A DNA stretch of 64,000 nt, taken from contig NZ_BNBV01000006.1 of NCBI RefSeq assembly GCF_014656135.1, positions 62,001-126,000 on the forward strand. Reading direction: 5' to 3'. The DNA comes from Streptomyces thermodiastaticus. GTDB taxonomy: Bacteria > Actinomycetota > Actinomycetes > Streptomycetales > Streptomycetaceae. Under the pieces are notes generated by a model that searched no databases, was not told the DNA's origin, and worked only from the letters and a program-made list of their open reading frames with translations. Shown here piece after piece: positions 1 to 9,491 of the stretch. Position 1 is the stretch's first letter. Every line of letters begins with the position of its first letter. The translations under genes and the position numbers were made by a program.

Positions 1-1007
1 TGGCGGCGCAGGCGCAGGATCGGGTCCTTGGCCTCCCAGGCCAGGCGCTCCTCCTCGCTGCGGTAGCGGGTGGGGTCGTCGGAGGTGGTGTGGGCGCCCA
101 TGCGGTAGGTGAACGCCTCGACCAGGGTGGGGCCCTCGCCGGCGCGGGCACGCTCCAGCGCCCACTTGGTGACGGCCAGACAGGCCAGGACGTCGTTGCC
201 GTCGACGCGCACGCCGGGGAAGCCGTAGCCCCGCGCGCGCTGGTAGAGCGGCACCCGGGTCTGGCGCTCGGTGGGCTCGGAGATCGCCCACTGGTTGTTC
301 TGGCAGAAGAAGACGACCGGGGCGTTGTAGACCGCGGAGAAGGTGAAGGACTCGGCCACGTCGCCCTGGCTGGAGGCGCCGTCGCCGAAGTAGGCGATCA
401 CCGCCGAGTCCGCGCCGTCCTTGGCGACGCCCATGGCGTAGCCGGTGGCGTGCAGCGTCTGCGAGCCGATGACGATCGTGTACAGGTGGAAGTTGTTGCT
501 GTTCGGGTCCCAGCCGCCGTTGTTCACGCCGCGGAACATGCCGAGCAGGTTGACCGGGTCCACCCCGCGGCACCAGGCGACCCCGTGCTCGCGGTAGGTG
601 GGGAAGACGTAGTCGTCGTCGTTCAGGGCCCGGCCCGAGCCGATCTGGGCCGCCTCCTGGCCCAGCAGCGAGGCCCACAGGCCCAGCTCGCCCTGGCGCT
701 GCAGAGCGGTGGCCTCGGCGTCGAAGCGCCGGGTGAGCACCATGTCGCGGTACAGACCGCGCAGCTCTTCGGGGGTGATGCCGGCGACGTAGCGGTCGTA
801 CTCGGCGTTCTTGACGCGCTGCCCCTCGGGGGTCAGCAGCTGTACCAGGTCGGGGTCGGCGGCGGTCACCGTGCCGGAGCCCTTCTTGGCGGTCGTGCGG
901 GTGGCGCGCTTGGTACCAGTGGTGCCCGCTGCCTTGGTGCCGCTTGTTCCGGATTTCTTGCCGGCGCTGCGTCGCGATGTGCGCGCGGCAGTCCCTTCCA
1001 CGGTCAC
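1..1007 (-). CDS. pdhA: 2-oxoacid (pyruvate-type) dehydrogenase E1 component, alpha subunit (3' end outside window)
   Basis: Thiamine-diphosphate E1 alpha subunit, which decarboxylates a 2-oxoacid and passes the acyl group to the lipoyl arm of E2. 335 codons are visible and the C-terminus lies beyond base 1. The ThDP motif is clear: GDGASSQGD, followed about 26 residues later by QNN. The N-terminus is a roughly 40-residue Ser/Thr/Lys-rich tail before the conserved fold. The GTG start at 1007 follows GGAGGA. The family covers both pyruvate and branched-chain 2-oxoacid substrates and sequence alone does not decide between them. A second, complete E1 alpha (bkdA) lies at 15.4-16.6 kb, so the two may differ in substrate. 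E1 beta and E2 partners would be expected just outside the window on the same strand. Confidence 0.9.
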   Translation of the reverse strand, partial: MTVEGTAARTSRRSAGKKSGTSGTKAAGTTGTKRATRTTAKKGSGTVTAADPDLVQLLTPEGQRVKNAEYDRYVAGITPEELRGLYRDMVLTRRFDAEATALQRQGELGLWASLLGQEAAQIGSGRALNDDDYVFPTYREHGVAWCRGVDPVNLLGMFRGVNNGGWDPNSNNFHLYTIVIGSQTLHATGYAMGVAKDGADSAVIAYFGDGASSQGDVAESFTFSAVYNAPVVFFCQNNQWAISEPTERQTRVPLYQRARGYGFPGVRVDGNDVLACLAVTKWALERARAGEGPTLVEAFTYRMGAHTTSDDPTRYRSEEERLAWEAKDPILRLRR

Positions 1008-1242
1008 GTAGTGCTCCTCCGTCGGTCCGGCCCCCGGGGTTGCCGGTAGGCCTGGGATTCCCCCCTTGCTCGTTCAGAGCCTGGGGGAGGCTCACCTGTT
1101 GTCGGCCACCGGACACGGGGTGGATGCCACTCGGCCGGGAACAGGCGTGACAGGTGCCCCGGCGAGCGCCCTGCAGCAGCCACGTTACCCAGTGCTGCAC
1201 ATTTCTGGGAAACCCCCTCTGACCTGCGCGTTTCATTGGATT

Positions 1243-1262
1243 TCCAAGTATTTTCGCTTGGA
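1243..1262. promoter_or_regulatory. Inverted repeat upstream of pdhA, candidate operator
   Basis: TCCAAG, 8 bases, CTTGGA. The arms match perfectly inside the only AT-rich patch of the region, about 240 bp upstream of the pdhA start. An operator or transcript hairpin is inferred and no binding protein is identified. Confidence 0.35.
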
Positions 1263-1531
1263 CGTCCGAGCAACTCGCCGATCATGTGGTGCAGCCGCTG
1301 GTCACAGCCCTGCGAGGGGGCCGGAACAGCCGCACGGTATCCCGCCCACCCCCGTCTGGGGAAGGGTCGGAAAGGGGCCGGAACTGCTCTTGACGAGTGA
1401 CCTCGCGCGCCCGTCCGAAGGGGCCGCGCGGCGGAGCGGGACGCCGGGGCGACGACGACCCGTCGTGACCGGATGTGACCACTGCTGACGTTCTGTGACA
1501 ACCGGCAGCTCACGGGCCCTCCGTCGTGCCC

Positions 1532-1537
1532 TAACAT
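1532..1537 (+). promoter_or_regulatory. -10-like hexamer giving a probable leaderless transcript
   Basis: TAACAT ends 7 bases before the GTG at 1545 and no Shine-Dalgarno sequence precedes that GTG. This spacing is what a leaderless Streptomyces mRNA would show. No clear -35 is seen. Confidence 0.4.
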
Positions 1538-1544
1538 CTGCCGC

Positions 1545-2588
1545 GTGCCGCGCTCATGTGTACCACCCCCTGTGCCGCATGCGCCCCCTCTGCGGGCCCT
1601 GTTGCGCCAGTACGCCGCCGGATCGGCCCTGACCTGCGAGCCGGTCGAACAGGGACTGCTCAACCGCGGCTACCGGCTGTGCACCACCCGCGGCCGCTAC
1701 TTCCTCAAGCACCACTCCGACCCGGACACCGCCGACCCCGCCGCCATCGCCCGCCGCCACCGGGCCACCCAGCGCCTGGCCGACCTGGGGGTCCCGGTGG
1801 CGCCCGCGCTCGCCTGCCGCGACGGGCGCACCGTCGCCGTCGTCGGCGGGCACGCCTACGCGTTGCATCCCTGGGTCGACGGCCGGCACCGGCACGGCGG
1901 CCAGCTCACCACCGCGCAGAGTGCCCGTCTGGGCGCGCTGCTGGGCGCCGTGCACGCCTGCCTGGAGGCCGTGATGCCGCCCAAGGGGCGCACGCGCCCC
2001 GCCACCAGCCCCCATCCGGTGGAGAGCGCCGATCCGGCCGACACCTTCGCCCTGATCGACGAGCTGCTCGGGCATGTGCAGCGCCACCGTCCCTGCGACG
2101 CCTTCGACACGCTGGCGCGTCACCGGCTGCTGGAGCGCCGCACGCTGCTTGAGCAGCACGCCGACCGGCGTCCGCCGCCCGGCGGCCCGGTCGGCTGGGT
2201 GCACGGCGACTTCCACCCGTTCAACCTGCTCTACAAGGGGGACTCCCCCGCCGCGATCGTCGACTGGGACCGGCTCGGCGTGCAGCCCCGCGCGGAGGAG
2301 GCGGTACGCGCCGCCGTGATCTTCTTCGTCCGCCCGGCGGGCACCCTGGACCTGCCGAAGATCAGGGCGTACGCCCGCGCGTACCGGCGGGCGGCGGGCG
2401 CCACCGCCTCGGAACTCGCGGCGGCCGTGCACCGCGTGTGGTGGGAGCGCCTGAACGACTTCTGGATGCTGCGCTGGCACTACGAGCGGGGCGACCGGCG
2501 CGCGGACGAGCAGTTCCCGGCCGCCTCGGCGCTCGCTGTGTGGTGGACCCGTCAGTACGACGCGGTGTGCGGGGCGTTCGCGGACTGA
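1545..2588 (+). CDS. APH/choline-kinase-like phosphotransferase
   Basis: 347 aa protein of the aminoglycoside phosphotransferase / choline kinase-like fold. The catalytic loop is visible as HGDFHPFNLLY, and the metal-binding motif is the DWD that follows in IVDWDRLG. The small molecule or protein it phosphorylates cannot be read from the sequence. The family includes antibiotic kinases as well as metabolic kinases such as homoserine kinase type II and the YihE/RdoA-like proteins. The GTG at 1545 is chosen because it gives the complete fold and sits 7 bases after a -10-like hexamer, which suggests a leaderless mRNA. The gene converges on the kinase gene at 2680 with a hairpin between them. Confidence 0.75.
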   Translation: MPRSCVPPPVPHAPPLRALLRQYAAGSALTCEPVEQGLLNRGYRLCTTRGRYFLKHHSDPDTADPAAIARRHRATQRLADLGVPVAPALACRDGRTVAVVGGHAYALHPWVDGRHRHGGQLTTAQSARLGALLGAVHACLEAVMPPKGRTRPATSPHPVESADPADTFALIDELLGHVQRHRPCDAFDTLARHRLLERRTLLEQHADRRPPPGGPVGWVHGDFHPFNLLYKGDSPAAIVDWDRLGVQPRAEEAVRAAVIFFVRPAGTLDLPKIRAYARAYRRAAGATASELAAAVHRVWWERLNDFWMLRWHYERGDRRADEQFPAASALAVWWTRQYDAVCGAFAD

Positions 2589-2631
2589 TCACCCGTCGCC
2601 CGCGGCGGACGGTGTACCCCGGACACGACGA

Positions 2632-2667
2632 CGCGCGCGTGGGGCCGCACGGGCCCGCACGCGCGCG
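2632..2667. terminator. GC hairpin between convergent genes
   Basis: A perfect 10-bp stem (CGCGCGCGTG and CACGCGCGCG) with a GC-rich inner part lies between the stops of the phosphotransferase gene (plus) and the kinase gene (minus). It has no U tract, as is common for Streptomyces terminators, and probably serves both strands. Confidence 0.55.
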
Positions 2668-2679
2668 GGAATCCGGCGG

Positions 2680-4371
<1,692 letters not shown>

Positions 4372-4780
4372 CAGTCCTCGCCGTCGTGTGTGCCCGCGGT
4401 GTGCGGTGTAGTTACGGTCTCCGTCGGCCACGCTACAGGCTCCGAGCGGGCCGCCGGTCCAGCTTCACTGCGGGAACCGGTCCAGGACGGGACCGGCCAT
4501 CAAACCCCGTACGGCCGCCGCCGTGCAAATCCCGGGTACGCGCTGTACGGCTGCTGTAACGCTTCCGCGACGTTTCTTTCGCGTACGGTCACGGAACGGG
4601 CACCGAACTTGACGTGTCGGTGCCCTGGGGCAGACTTGGCCGGGAATAACACTTTCGATCAACGAGATCCGGACTTGAGGTCGGGTCAGACCAGGTCCGG
4701 TCCCGCAACCGGTCGACGGACAGCCGATCGCGCGGGCGCGGAAGCCGCCGCCCCGCGCGCGCCTATGGGGGACGCAGAAG
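4372..4780. promoter_or_regulatory. 409-bp divergent promoter region between two kinase genes
   Basis: No gene is seen. For the plus strand the best promoter is TTGACG at 4609-4614, then 16 bp, then CAGACT at 4631-4636, about 140 bp before the ATG at 4781. The minus-strand promoter was not resolved. Confidence 0.45.
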
Positions 4781-6448
4781 ATGAGCCAGGACGGCGCACG
4801 AGGCCGGTTCACGGGGCGCGCGCTGGCCGGTGGCCGGTACCAGCTGCGCGACCTGCTGGGCGAGGGCGGCATGGCCTCCGTGCACCTCGCCTACGACACC
4901 GTGCTGGACCGCCAGGTCGCGATCAAGACCCTGCACACCGAGCTCGGCCGGGAACAGGCCTTCCGTGAGCGGTTCCGCCGCGAGGCCCAGGCCGTGGCGA
5001 AGCTCACGCACACCAACATCGTCTCGGTCTTCGACACCGGCGAGGACGAGCTGGACGGCATGACGACGCCGTACATCGTCATGGAGTACGTCGAGGGCAG
5101 CTCGCTCAGCTCGGTGCTGGAGGCGGACGTCCGGCAGTACGGCGCCATGCCCGCCGACAAGGCCCTGAAGGTCACCGCGGACGTACTGGCGGCGCTGGAG
5201 ATCAGCCACGAGATGGGGCTGGTCCACCGGGACATCAAGCCGAGCAACGTGATGACGACCAAGCGCGGCGTGATCAAGGTCATGGACTTCGGCATCGCCC
5301 GCGCCATGCAGTCCGGCGTCACCTCGATGACGCAGACCGGCATGGTGGTCGGCACCCCGCAGTACCTGTCCCCGGAGCAGGCCCTCGGCCGCGGCGTGGA
5401 CGCGCGGTCCGACCTGTACTCGGTCGGCATCATGCTGTTCCAGCTGGTCACCGGGCGGCTGCCGTTCGACGCGGACTCGCCGCTGGCCATCGCCTACGCG
5501 CATGTCCAGGAGGAGCCCCCGGCGCCCTCCTCGATCAACCGCTCGCTGCCCCCGGCGGTGGACGCGCTGGTCGCCCGCGCGCTGAAGAAGAACCCCAACG
5601 AGCGGTTCCCGAACGCCGTGGCCATGCGGGACGAGTGCCTGCGGGTGGCGGCCTCCCTCCAGCCGGCCCCGCCCAGCATCGTCCCGGGCGCCCACACGCC
5701 GAGCGGCGCGGGCGTGGCCTCCGCGGTCTTCCCGCCGGTCGACTCCACGCCACCGCCCGTGGGGAACGTGCAGACGCCCTACCAGCCGGCTCCGTCGCCG
5801 CAGCAGCCCACTCCGCCGCGGCCCTCGCCGCAGCAGCCGTACGGCACCCCGCCGCCGTCCGCGCCCGCGCCGGCGTACGGCTATCCGCACCAGAGCGGCT
5901 ACCCGGGCCCCGCGGCGTACGGGCCGCAGCAGACCCCGTCCCCGTACAACGTGCCGTCGCCGCCGCCCGCCGTCAAGGTGCGCGAATCAAGCTCCGGCAG
6001 CGGGAAGAACAAGCGCGTCGTCGCCGTCTCGGCCGCGGTCGCCGTCGTGGCGGTCGGCAGCCTGATCGTCGCGCTGCTGGCGAGCAACACCTCCGACGAC
6101 CAGGCCAAGGGCGGAGGGGACCGGCCCAGCGCGTCCGCGTCCCACCGGGAGGGCTACCGCGGCCCGGACACGACGAAGACCATCGAGACCTCGGCGTGCA
6201 CCGACCCTTCGGAGTCGTACGACGACCCGGAGAAGGTGCAGCTACCCGACTTCACGTTCAAGAACTGGGACTCGGTGCTCGCCTGCCTGCAGGCCGCGGG
6301 GTGGAACTACTCCAAGCGGTACGTGGACGAGAACACCTACGGCGAGGGCACGGTCATGCGTCAGTCGCCGACGGCCGACACGGACATCGACCCCGACGAC
6401 CCGCCGCAGATCCAGTTCGACATATCCACGGGCAACCCGCCGGCGTAG
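4781..6448 (+). CDS. Transmembrane Ser/Thr protein kinase with PASTA-like C-terminal domain
   Basis: 555 aa. The kinase domain spans about residues 18-290, with GEGGMASVH, Lys49, HRDIKPSN (His149 to Asp151) and DFG (169-171). A long Pro/Gln/Tyr-rich linker runs to about 400, followed by one membrane helix at about 411-433. The extracellular part ends in a single divergent PASTA-like unit at about 486-552. PASTA domains in the PknB family bind peptidoglycan fragments, but this unit is too divergent to be sure of a ligand. The ATG at 4781 follows GGGGGA. Its kinase domain resembles that of its divergent neighbour, so the pair probably arose by duplication. It is separate from the pknB operon at 33.8-41.9 kb. 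Confidence 0.92.
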   Translation: MSQDGARGRFTGRALAGGRYQLRDLLGEGGMASVHLAYDTVLDRQVAIKTLHTELGREQAFRERFRREAQAVAKLTHTNIVSVFDTGEDELDGMTTPYIVMEYVEGSSLSSVLEADVRQYGAMPADKALKVTADVLAALEISHEMGLVHRDIKPSNVMTTKRGVIKVMDFGIARAMQSGVTSMTQTGMVVGTPQYLSPEQALGRGVDARSDLYSVGIMLFQLVTGRLPFDADSPLAIAYAHVQEEPPAPSSINRSLPPAVDALVARALKKNPNERFPNAVAMRDECLRVAASLQPAPPSIVPGAHTPSGAGVASAVFPPVDSTPPPVGNVQTPYQPAPSPQQPTPPRPSPQQPYGTPPPSAPAPAYGYPHQSGYPGPAAYGPQQTPSPYNVPSPPPAVKVRESSSGSGKNKRVVAVSAAVAVVAVGSLIVALLASNTSDDQAKGGGDRPSASASHREGYRGPDTTKTIETSACTDPSESYDDPEKVQLPDFTFKNWDSVLACLQAAGWNYSKRYVDENTYGEGTVMRQSPTADTDIDPDDPPQIQFDISTGNPPA

Positions 6449-6760
6449 GCGCCGTGGCGGTGTGAGGCCGCCGAGCGCCGGCCATGGCGCGCGGAGCGGT
6501 CCGCCGGGGCAGGGACGCGGACGCGCAACGGCCGGGGCTGGTGGTCGGGACGCGGAACGGCCGGCGGACAGGCGTGCGGAGACACGCAGGGCGTGCGGAA
6601 GCGGGCAGGCGTGCGGATGCAGGTGTGCGGATGCAGGTGTGCGGATGCAGGTGTGCGGATGCAGGTGTGCGGTGCGGGGCCGGCCCGGTGAGCACGGCCC
6701 GGTGAGCACGGCCCGGCACCGCGGAAGACCTACAGGTGCACAAGACCTGCAGGCCAAGAC
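6449..6760. other. 312-bp convergent intergenic region rich in 14-bp repeats
   Basis: Lies between the convergent kinase and bpa genes. It contains the tandem arrays at 6611-6710 and 6724-6766 described separately and no coding frame that can be supported. Confidence 0.6.
6611..6666 (+). repeat. Four perfect 14-bp tandem repeats
   Basis: The unit GTGCGGATGCAGGT occurs four times without a mismatch, followed by a partial copy (GTGCGG). A different 14-bp unit, GGCCCGGTGAGCAC, is then repeated twice at 6682-6709. The arrays lie 3' of the bpa gene and of the convergent kinase gene. Confidence 0.95.
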
Positions 6761-6766
6761 CTACAG
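6724..6766 (-). repeat. Short repeats that include the bpa stop codon
   Basis: Three near-identical copies of AGACCTRCAGG spaced 17 and 14 bases apart on the plus strand. The copy nearest bpa contains its last codons and the TAG stop. This resembles a short duplication of the gene's own 3' end. Confidence 0.8.
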
Positions 6767-7297
6767 GTAGGGACCGCCCGAGCGGCCGCCGGTGCGGTGG
6801 TCGTCGCCGCCGTCGTGTCCGAGGCCGGACGGCAGCGCGCGGCGCATCTGCTCCAGCTGGGCGCGGGCCGCCATCTGCTGGGCGAACAGGGTCGTCTGGA
6901 TCCCGTGGAAGAGCCCCTCCAGCCAGCCCACCAACTGGGCCTGGGCGATCCGCAGTTCTGCGTCGCTGGGGGTCTGCTCGTCGGTGAACGGCAAAGACAG
7001 CCGCTCCAGTTCCTCGACCAGTTCCGGAGCCAGGCCGTCCTCCAGCTCCTTCACCGAGCTGGCGTGGATCTCCTTCAGGCGCACCCGGCTCGCCTCGTCC
7101 AGAGGAGCGGCGCGCACCTCTTCCAGCAGCTGCTTGATCATGCTTCCGATGCGCATGACCTTCGCAGGCTGTTCCACCTGCTCCGTCACCGGGGTCTCAC
7201 GGGACTCTTCGTCCCCACCGCCGAGCGCCATGCCGTCCTGCCCCACGACCAGAATCTGCGGATTCTCCGGCGACCGTTCGTTCCTCGGCATCTCCAT
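6761..7297 (-). CDS. bpa: Bacterial proteasome activator Bpa (PafE family)
   Basis: 178 aa from the ATG at 7297. Family knowledge: Bpa forms a dodecameric ATP-independent ring that docks on the 20S proteasome and opens its gate for unfolded proteins. The sequence shows a disordered N-terminus and a helical bundle between residues 50 and 155. It ends in a flexible Gly-rich tail, GGPYL, which matches the gate-opening C-terminal motif (GQYL in mycobacteria). An alternative ATG at 7306 adds MGR. The inner start is preferred because GAGAGA lies 9 bases before it, although the same stretch could be a -10 (GAGAAT). Proteasome genes are not in this window. Confidence 0.88.
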   Translation of the reverse strand: MEMPRNERSPENPQILVVGQDGMALGGGDEESRETPVTEQVEQPAKVMRIGSMIKQLLEEVRAAPLDEASRVRLKEIHASSVKELEDGLAPELVEELERLSLPFTDEQTPSDAELRIAQAQLVGWLEGLFHGIQTTLFAQQMAARAQLEQMRRALPSGLGHDGGDDHRTGGRSGGPYL

Positions 7298-7306
7298 GCG
7301 GCCCAT

Positions 7307-7627
7307 TCTCTCGCACCCACCCCCTTTTCCTTCTGGGTGCCCCCTGCGGACGGTGATCCACCGTGTGCGGGCGGGTGATCATGACAGGAGCGATGGGGTC
7401 CGGTCCGGGGCGCGGGTCCTGGGGGACCGGGTGGGTTTCCGTGCGGGTTGGGTTTCCGGGTGCGGGTCCGGGGATCGCCGAGGGCCAGGGGGATCGCAGG
7501 CGGACGGCAGGGGCGGCGGAGCCGCGGGGCCGTCACTCCGACGGAGGTGCCGGGGGTGCCCGGTGAGGCCGGCCGTGTGAGGGTCGTTGCATCAAGCACT
7601 GACCGGGCACCGTGAGGGGGTCCCCCG
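7307..7627. promoter_or_regulatory. 321-bp divergent intergenic region
   Basis: Lies between bpa (minus) and the secreted protein gene (plus). It is strongly G-rich on the plus strand around 7390-7560. No gene and no convincing promoter hexamers were found. Confidence 0.4.
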
Positions 7628-8269
7628 ATGGCTCCTCGGCTGCGCGTCGTTCCGGGTGCGGCGGGGCTGCTCGTCGCGCTGTGCGTGACGTTCCTGCCCG
7701 GCGGCTCCGTCCCCGGGCCGTCCCCGGCCGCCCCGGCCGCGGGGCCCTGCGCCGCGGCCGCGGCCTTTCCTCCGTCCCCGCCACAGGCGGGTTCCTCCTC
7801 CGGGCCGTCCGCCCTGGCACCGCCCGCCACCGGTGTGCCGCGAGCCGCGGACGGGAACGGGCGGGAGCGGCACCGTCCGGACCGGCCGCACCGGTCCCGG
7901 CCGCCCTGGGAGGAGCAGGACGGCGAGCCGTACGAAGACGGCGAGCCCGACGGGAACGGCGATCCCGACGAGCCCGGCGAGGACGTCGACCCCGACGAGC
8001 CCGGTGAGGACGGCGAGGCCCCGGACGCCGGCGCCTCCGGCGTCTCACCGGGCGAGGACCCCCCGGTGCCGGAACCCTCGGCGTCCTCCTCCGAGGCCCC
8101 CGCCGTCCCGCCCTCCGCATCCTCGGACGCCCCTGGTGCGCGGACCGCCACGCAGAGCGGCTCCGGGTCCGGTCCGGTCGTCCAGATGCTGCCGCTGGGC
8201 GGCGGACTGGTCCTCATCGGCCTCGGTCTGGGGCTGGCGTTCGTCGCCCTGCGGCTGCGCGGTCCGTAG
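7628..8269 (+). CDS. Exported Pro/acidic-rich protein with C-terminal membrane helix
   Basis: 213 aa protein of unknown function. The N-terminus has the form of a signal peptide: Arg, then a hydrophobic stretch ending near PGGSVPG. The middle is a disordered Pro, Gly, Asp and Glu-rich region with repeated (P)DEPGED units. The C-terminus has one hydrophobic helix followed by RLRGP, a typical stop-transfer end. It is most likely a type I membrane protein with a flexible outer stalk. There is no LPxTG sorting signal. The ATG at 7628 follows GAGGGGG. It converges on the quinone oxidoreductase gene across the repeat region at 8324. Confidence 0.7.
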   Translation: MAPRLRVVPGAAGLLVALCVTFLPGGSVPGPSPAAPAAGPCAAAAAFPPSPPQAGSSSGPSALAPPATGVPRAADGNGRERHRPDRPHRSRPPWEEQDGEPYEDGEPDGNGDPDEPGEDVDPDEPGEDGEAPDAGASGVSPGEDPPVPEPSASSSEAPAVPPSASSDAPGARTATQSGSGSGPVVQMLPLGGGLVLIGLGLGLAFVALRLRGP

Positions 8270-8323
8270 CGGCCCCGCACCGTGAGGCAGCGGCGCGGTG
8301 AGCGATGCGGCCCGGCTGCCGGT

Positions 8324-8384
8324 GGTCAGGGCACGACGGCAAGCAGCCGGCGGTCAGGGCACGACGGCAAGCAGCCGGCGGTCA
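8324..8384 (-). repeat. 28-bp tandem repeat anchored on the oxidoreductase stop codon
   Basis: Two perfect 28-bp units occupy 8324-8351 and 8352-8379. They begin GGTCAGGGC and end CAGCCGGC. A truncated third copy at 8380 contains the stop codon of the quinone oxidoreductase gene. Each full unit therefore repeats the stop-codon context CCCTGACC downstream of the real stop. Confidence 0.9.
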
Positions 8385-9362
8385 GGGCTTCACGAGCAGC
8401 ACCTTGCCGATGTGCGTGCTCTTCTCCACGATCCGGTGGGCCTCGGCGGCCTCGCTCATCGGCATCTCCCGGTCGATCACCGGCCGCACATGGCCGTCGG
8501 CGATGAGCGGCCAGACGTGCTCGCGCGCGGCCGCGACGATGGCCGCCTTCTCGTCGAGCGGGCGGGCCCGCAGCGAGGTGGCGCTGATGGCGCCGCGCTT
8601 GTTGAGCAGGGCGCCGATGTTCAGCTCGCCCTTGACGCCGCCCTGCAGGCCGATGATCGCGAGCCGCCCGTTGACGGCGAGGGCGCGCACATTGCGGTCC
8701 AGGTACTTGGCGCCCATGTTGTCCAGGATGACGTCGGCTCCGGCGCCGTCGGTGGCCCGCGCGATCTCCTCGACGAAGTCCTGCTCGCGGTAGTTGATCA
8801 GGATGTCGGCGCCCAGCTCGGCACAGCGGTCGAGCTTCTCCTTGGTGCCCGCGGTGACGGCCACCTTCGCGCCGACGGCCTTGGCCAGCTGGATGGCCAT
8901 GGTGCCGATGCCGCTGGAACCGCCGTGCACCAGCAGCGTCTCGCCGGGGCGGAGGTGGGCGACCATGAAGACGTTGGACCAGACGGTGCAGGTCACCTCG
9001 GGCAGGGCCGCGGCCTGCCGGACGTCGAGCCCCTGGGGCACGGGCAGCAGCTGGCCCGCCGGGACCGTGACCTTCTCCGCGTAGCCGCCGCCCGCGAGCA
9101 GCGCGCACACCTCGTCGCCGACCGCCCAGCCGGACACGCCCGGACCGAGCGCAGCGATCCGTCCCGAGCACTCCAGACCGGGGTACTGCGAGGCGCCGGG
9201 CGGCGGGTCGTAGTAGCCCATCCGCTGCATGATGTCGGCGCGGTTGACGGCGGCGGCCGTCACCTCGACCAGCACCTCACCGTCGCCGGGTACCGGGTCC
9301 GGTACCTCCTGCCAGGCCAGCACCTCGGGCCCGCCGGGTGCGGAAATCGTGATCGCATGCAT
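8382..9362 (-). CDS. NAD(P)H-quinone oxidoreductase (zinc-free MDR family, PIG3-like)
   Basis: 326 aa medium-chain dehydrogenase/reductase of the quinone oxidoreductase branch. The N-terminal GroES-like domain is followed by a Rossmann fold with the nucleotide motif HGGSSGIGTMAIQLAKA. The zinc-binding Cys/His set of alcohol dehydrogenases is absent. The predicted role is NADPH-dependent reduction of quinones or other enones in the cytoplasm. The ATG at 9362 (MHAITIS) is preferred over an in-frame start 42 bases upstream because the conserved fold begins here. There is no Shine-Dalgarno sequence. A TAGCGT hexamer sits 7 bases before the ATG, which suggests a leaderless mRNA. The gene ends inside a 28-bp tandem repeat. 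Confidence 0.88.
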   Translation of the reverse strand: MHAITISAPGGPEVLAWQEVPDPVPGDGEVLVEVTAAAVNRADIMQRMGYYDPPPGASQYPGLECSGRIAALGPGVSGWAVGDEVCALLAGGGYAEKVTVPAGQLLPVPQGLDVRQAAALPEVTCTVWSNVFMVAHLRPGETLLVHGGSSGIGTMAIQLAKAVGAKVAVTAGTKEKLDRCAELGADILINYREQDFVEEIARATDGAGADVILDNMGAKYLDRNVRALAVNGRLAIIGLQGGVKGELNIGALLNKRGAISATSLRARPLDEKAAIVAAAREHVWPLIADGHVRPVIDREMPMSEAAEAHRIVEKSTHIGKVLLVKP

Positions 9363-9369
9363 GGAGCCG

Positions 9370-9375
9370 ACGCTA
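9370..9375 (-). promoter_or_regulatory. -10-like TAGCGT, probable leaderless promoter
   Basis: TAGCGT lies 7 bases upstream of the ATG at 9362. The surrounding motif TAGCGTCGGCTCCATGCAT recurs with one change before the rhodanese gene at 29087. No -35 of the TTGACA type is visible. Confidence 0.45.
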
Positions 9376-9491
9376 CTCCTCGCCGTGCCCGGCACCAGGT
9401 GCACGGCGAAGGCACGGTCCCGGGCTCCCCGTGGGGACGGCCGCGGGCCTGCGCATGGTCGCTCCGGACGGCGGTGCGCAGGCCCGCGTGG

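Larger units (their letters stand above)
1008..1544. promoter_or_regulatory. 537-bp divergent intergenic region
   Basis: Lies between pdhA (minus) and the phosphotransferase gene (plus). It holds a locally AT-rich patch around 1230-1262 with an inverted repeat (separate entry) and a -10-like hexamer next to the plus-strand start. Open frames here have no recognisable protein features, so no gene is called. Confidence 0.6.

Noticed and set aside
90..1049. Long plus-strand open frame opposite pdhA
   Set aside because: Shadow of pdhA. The protein is Val/Gly/Ala-rich with no domain, while the minus-strand frame has a complete ThDP motif.
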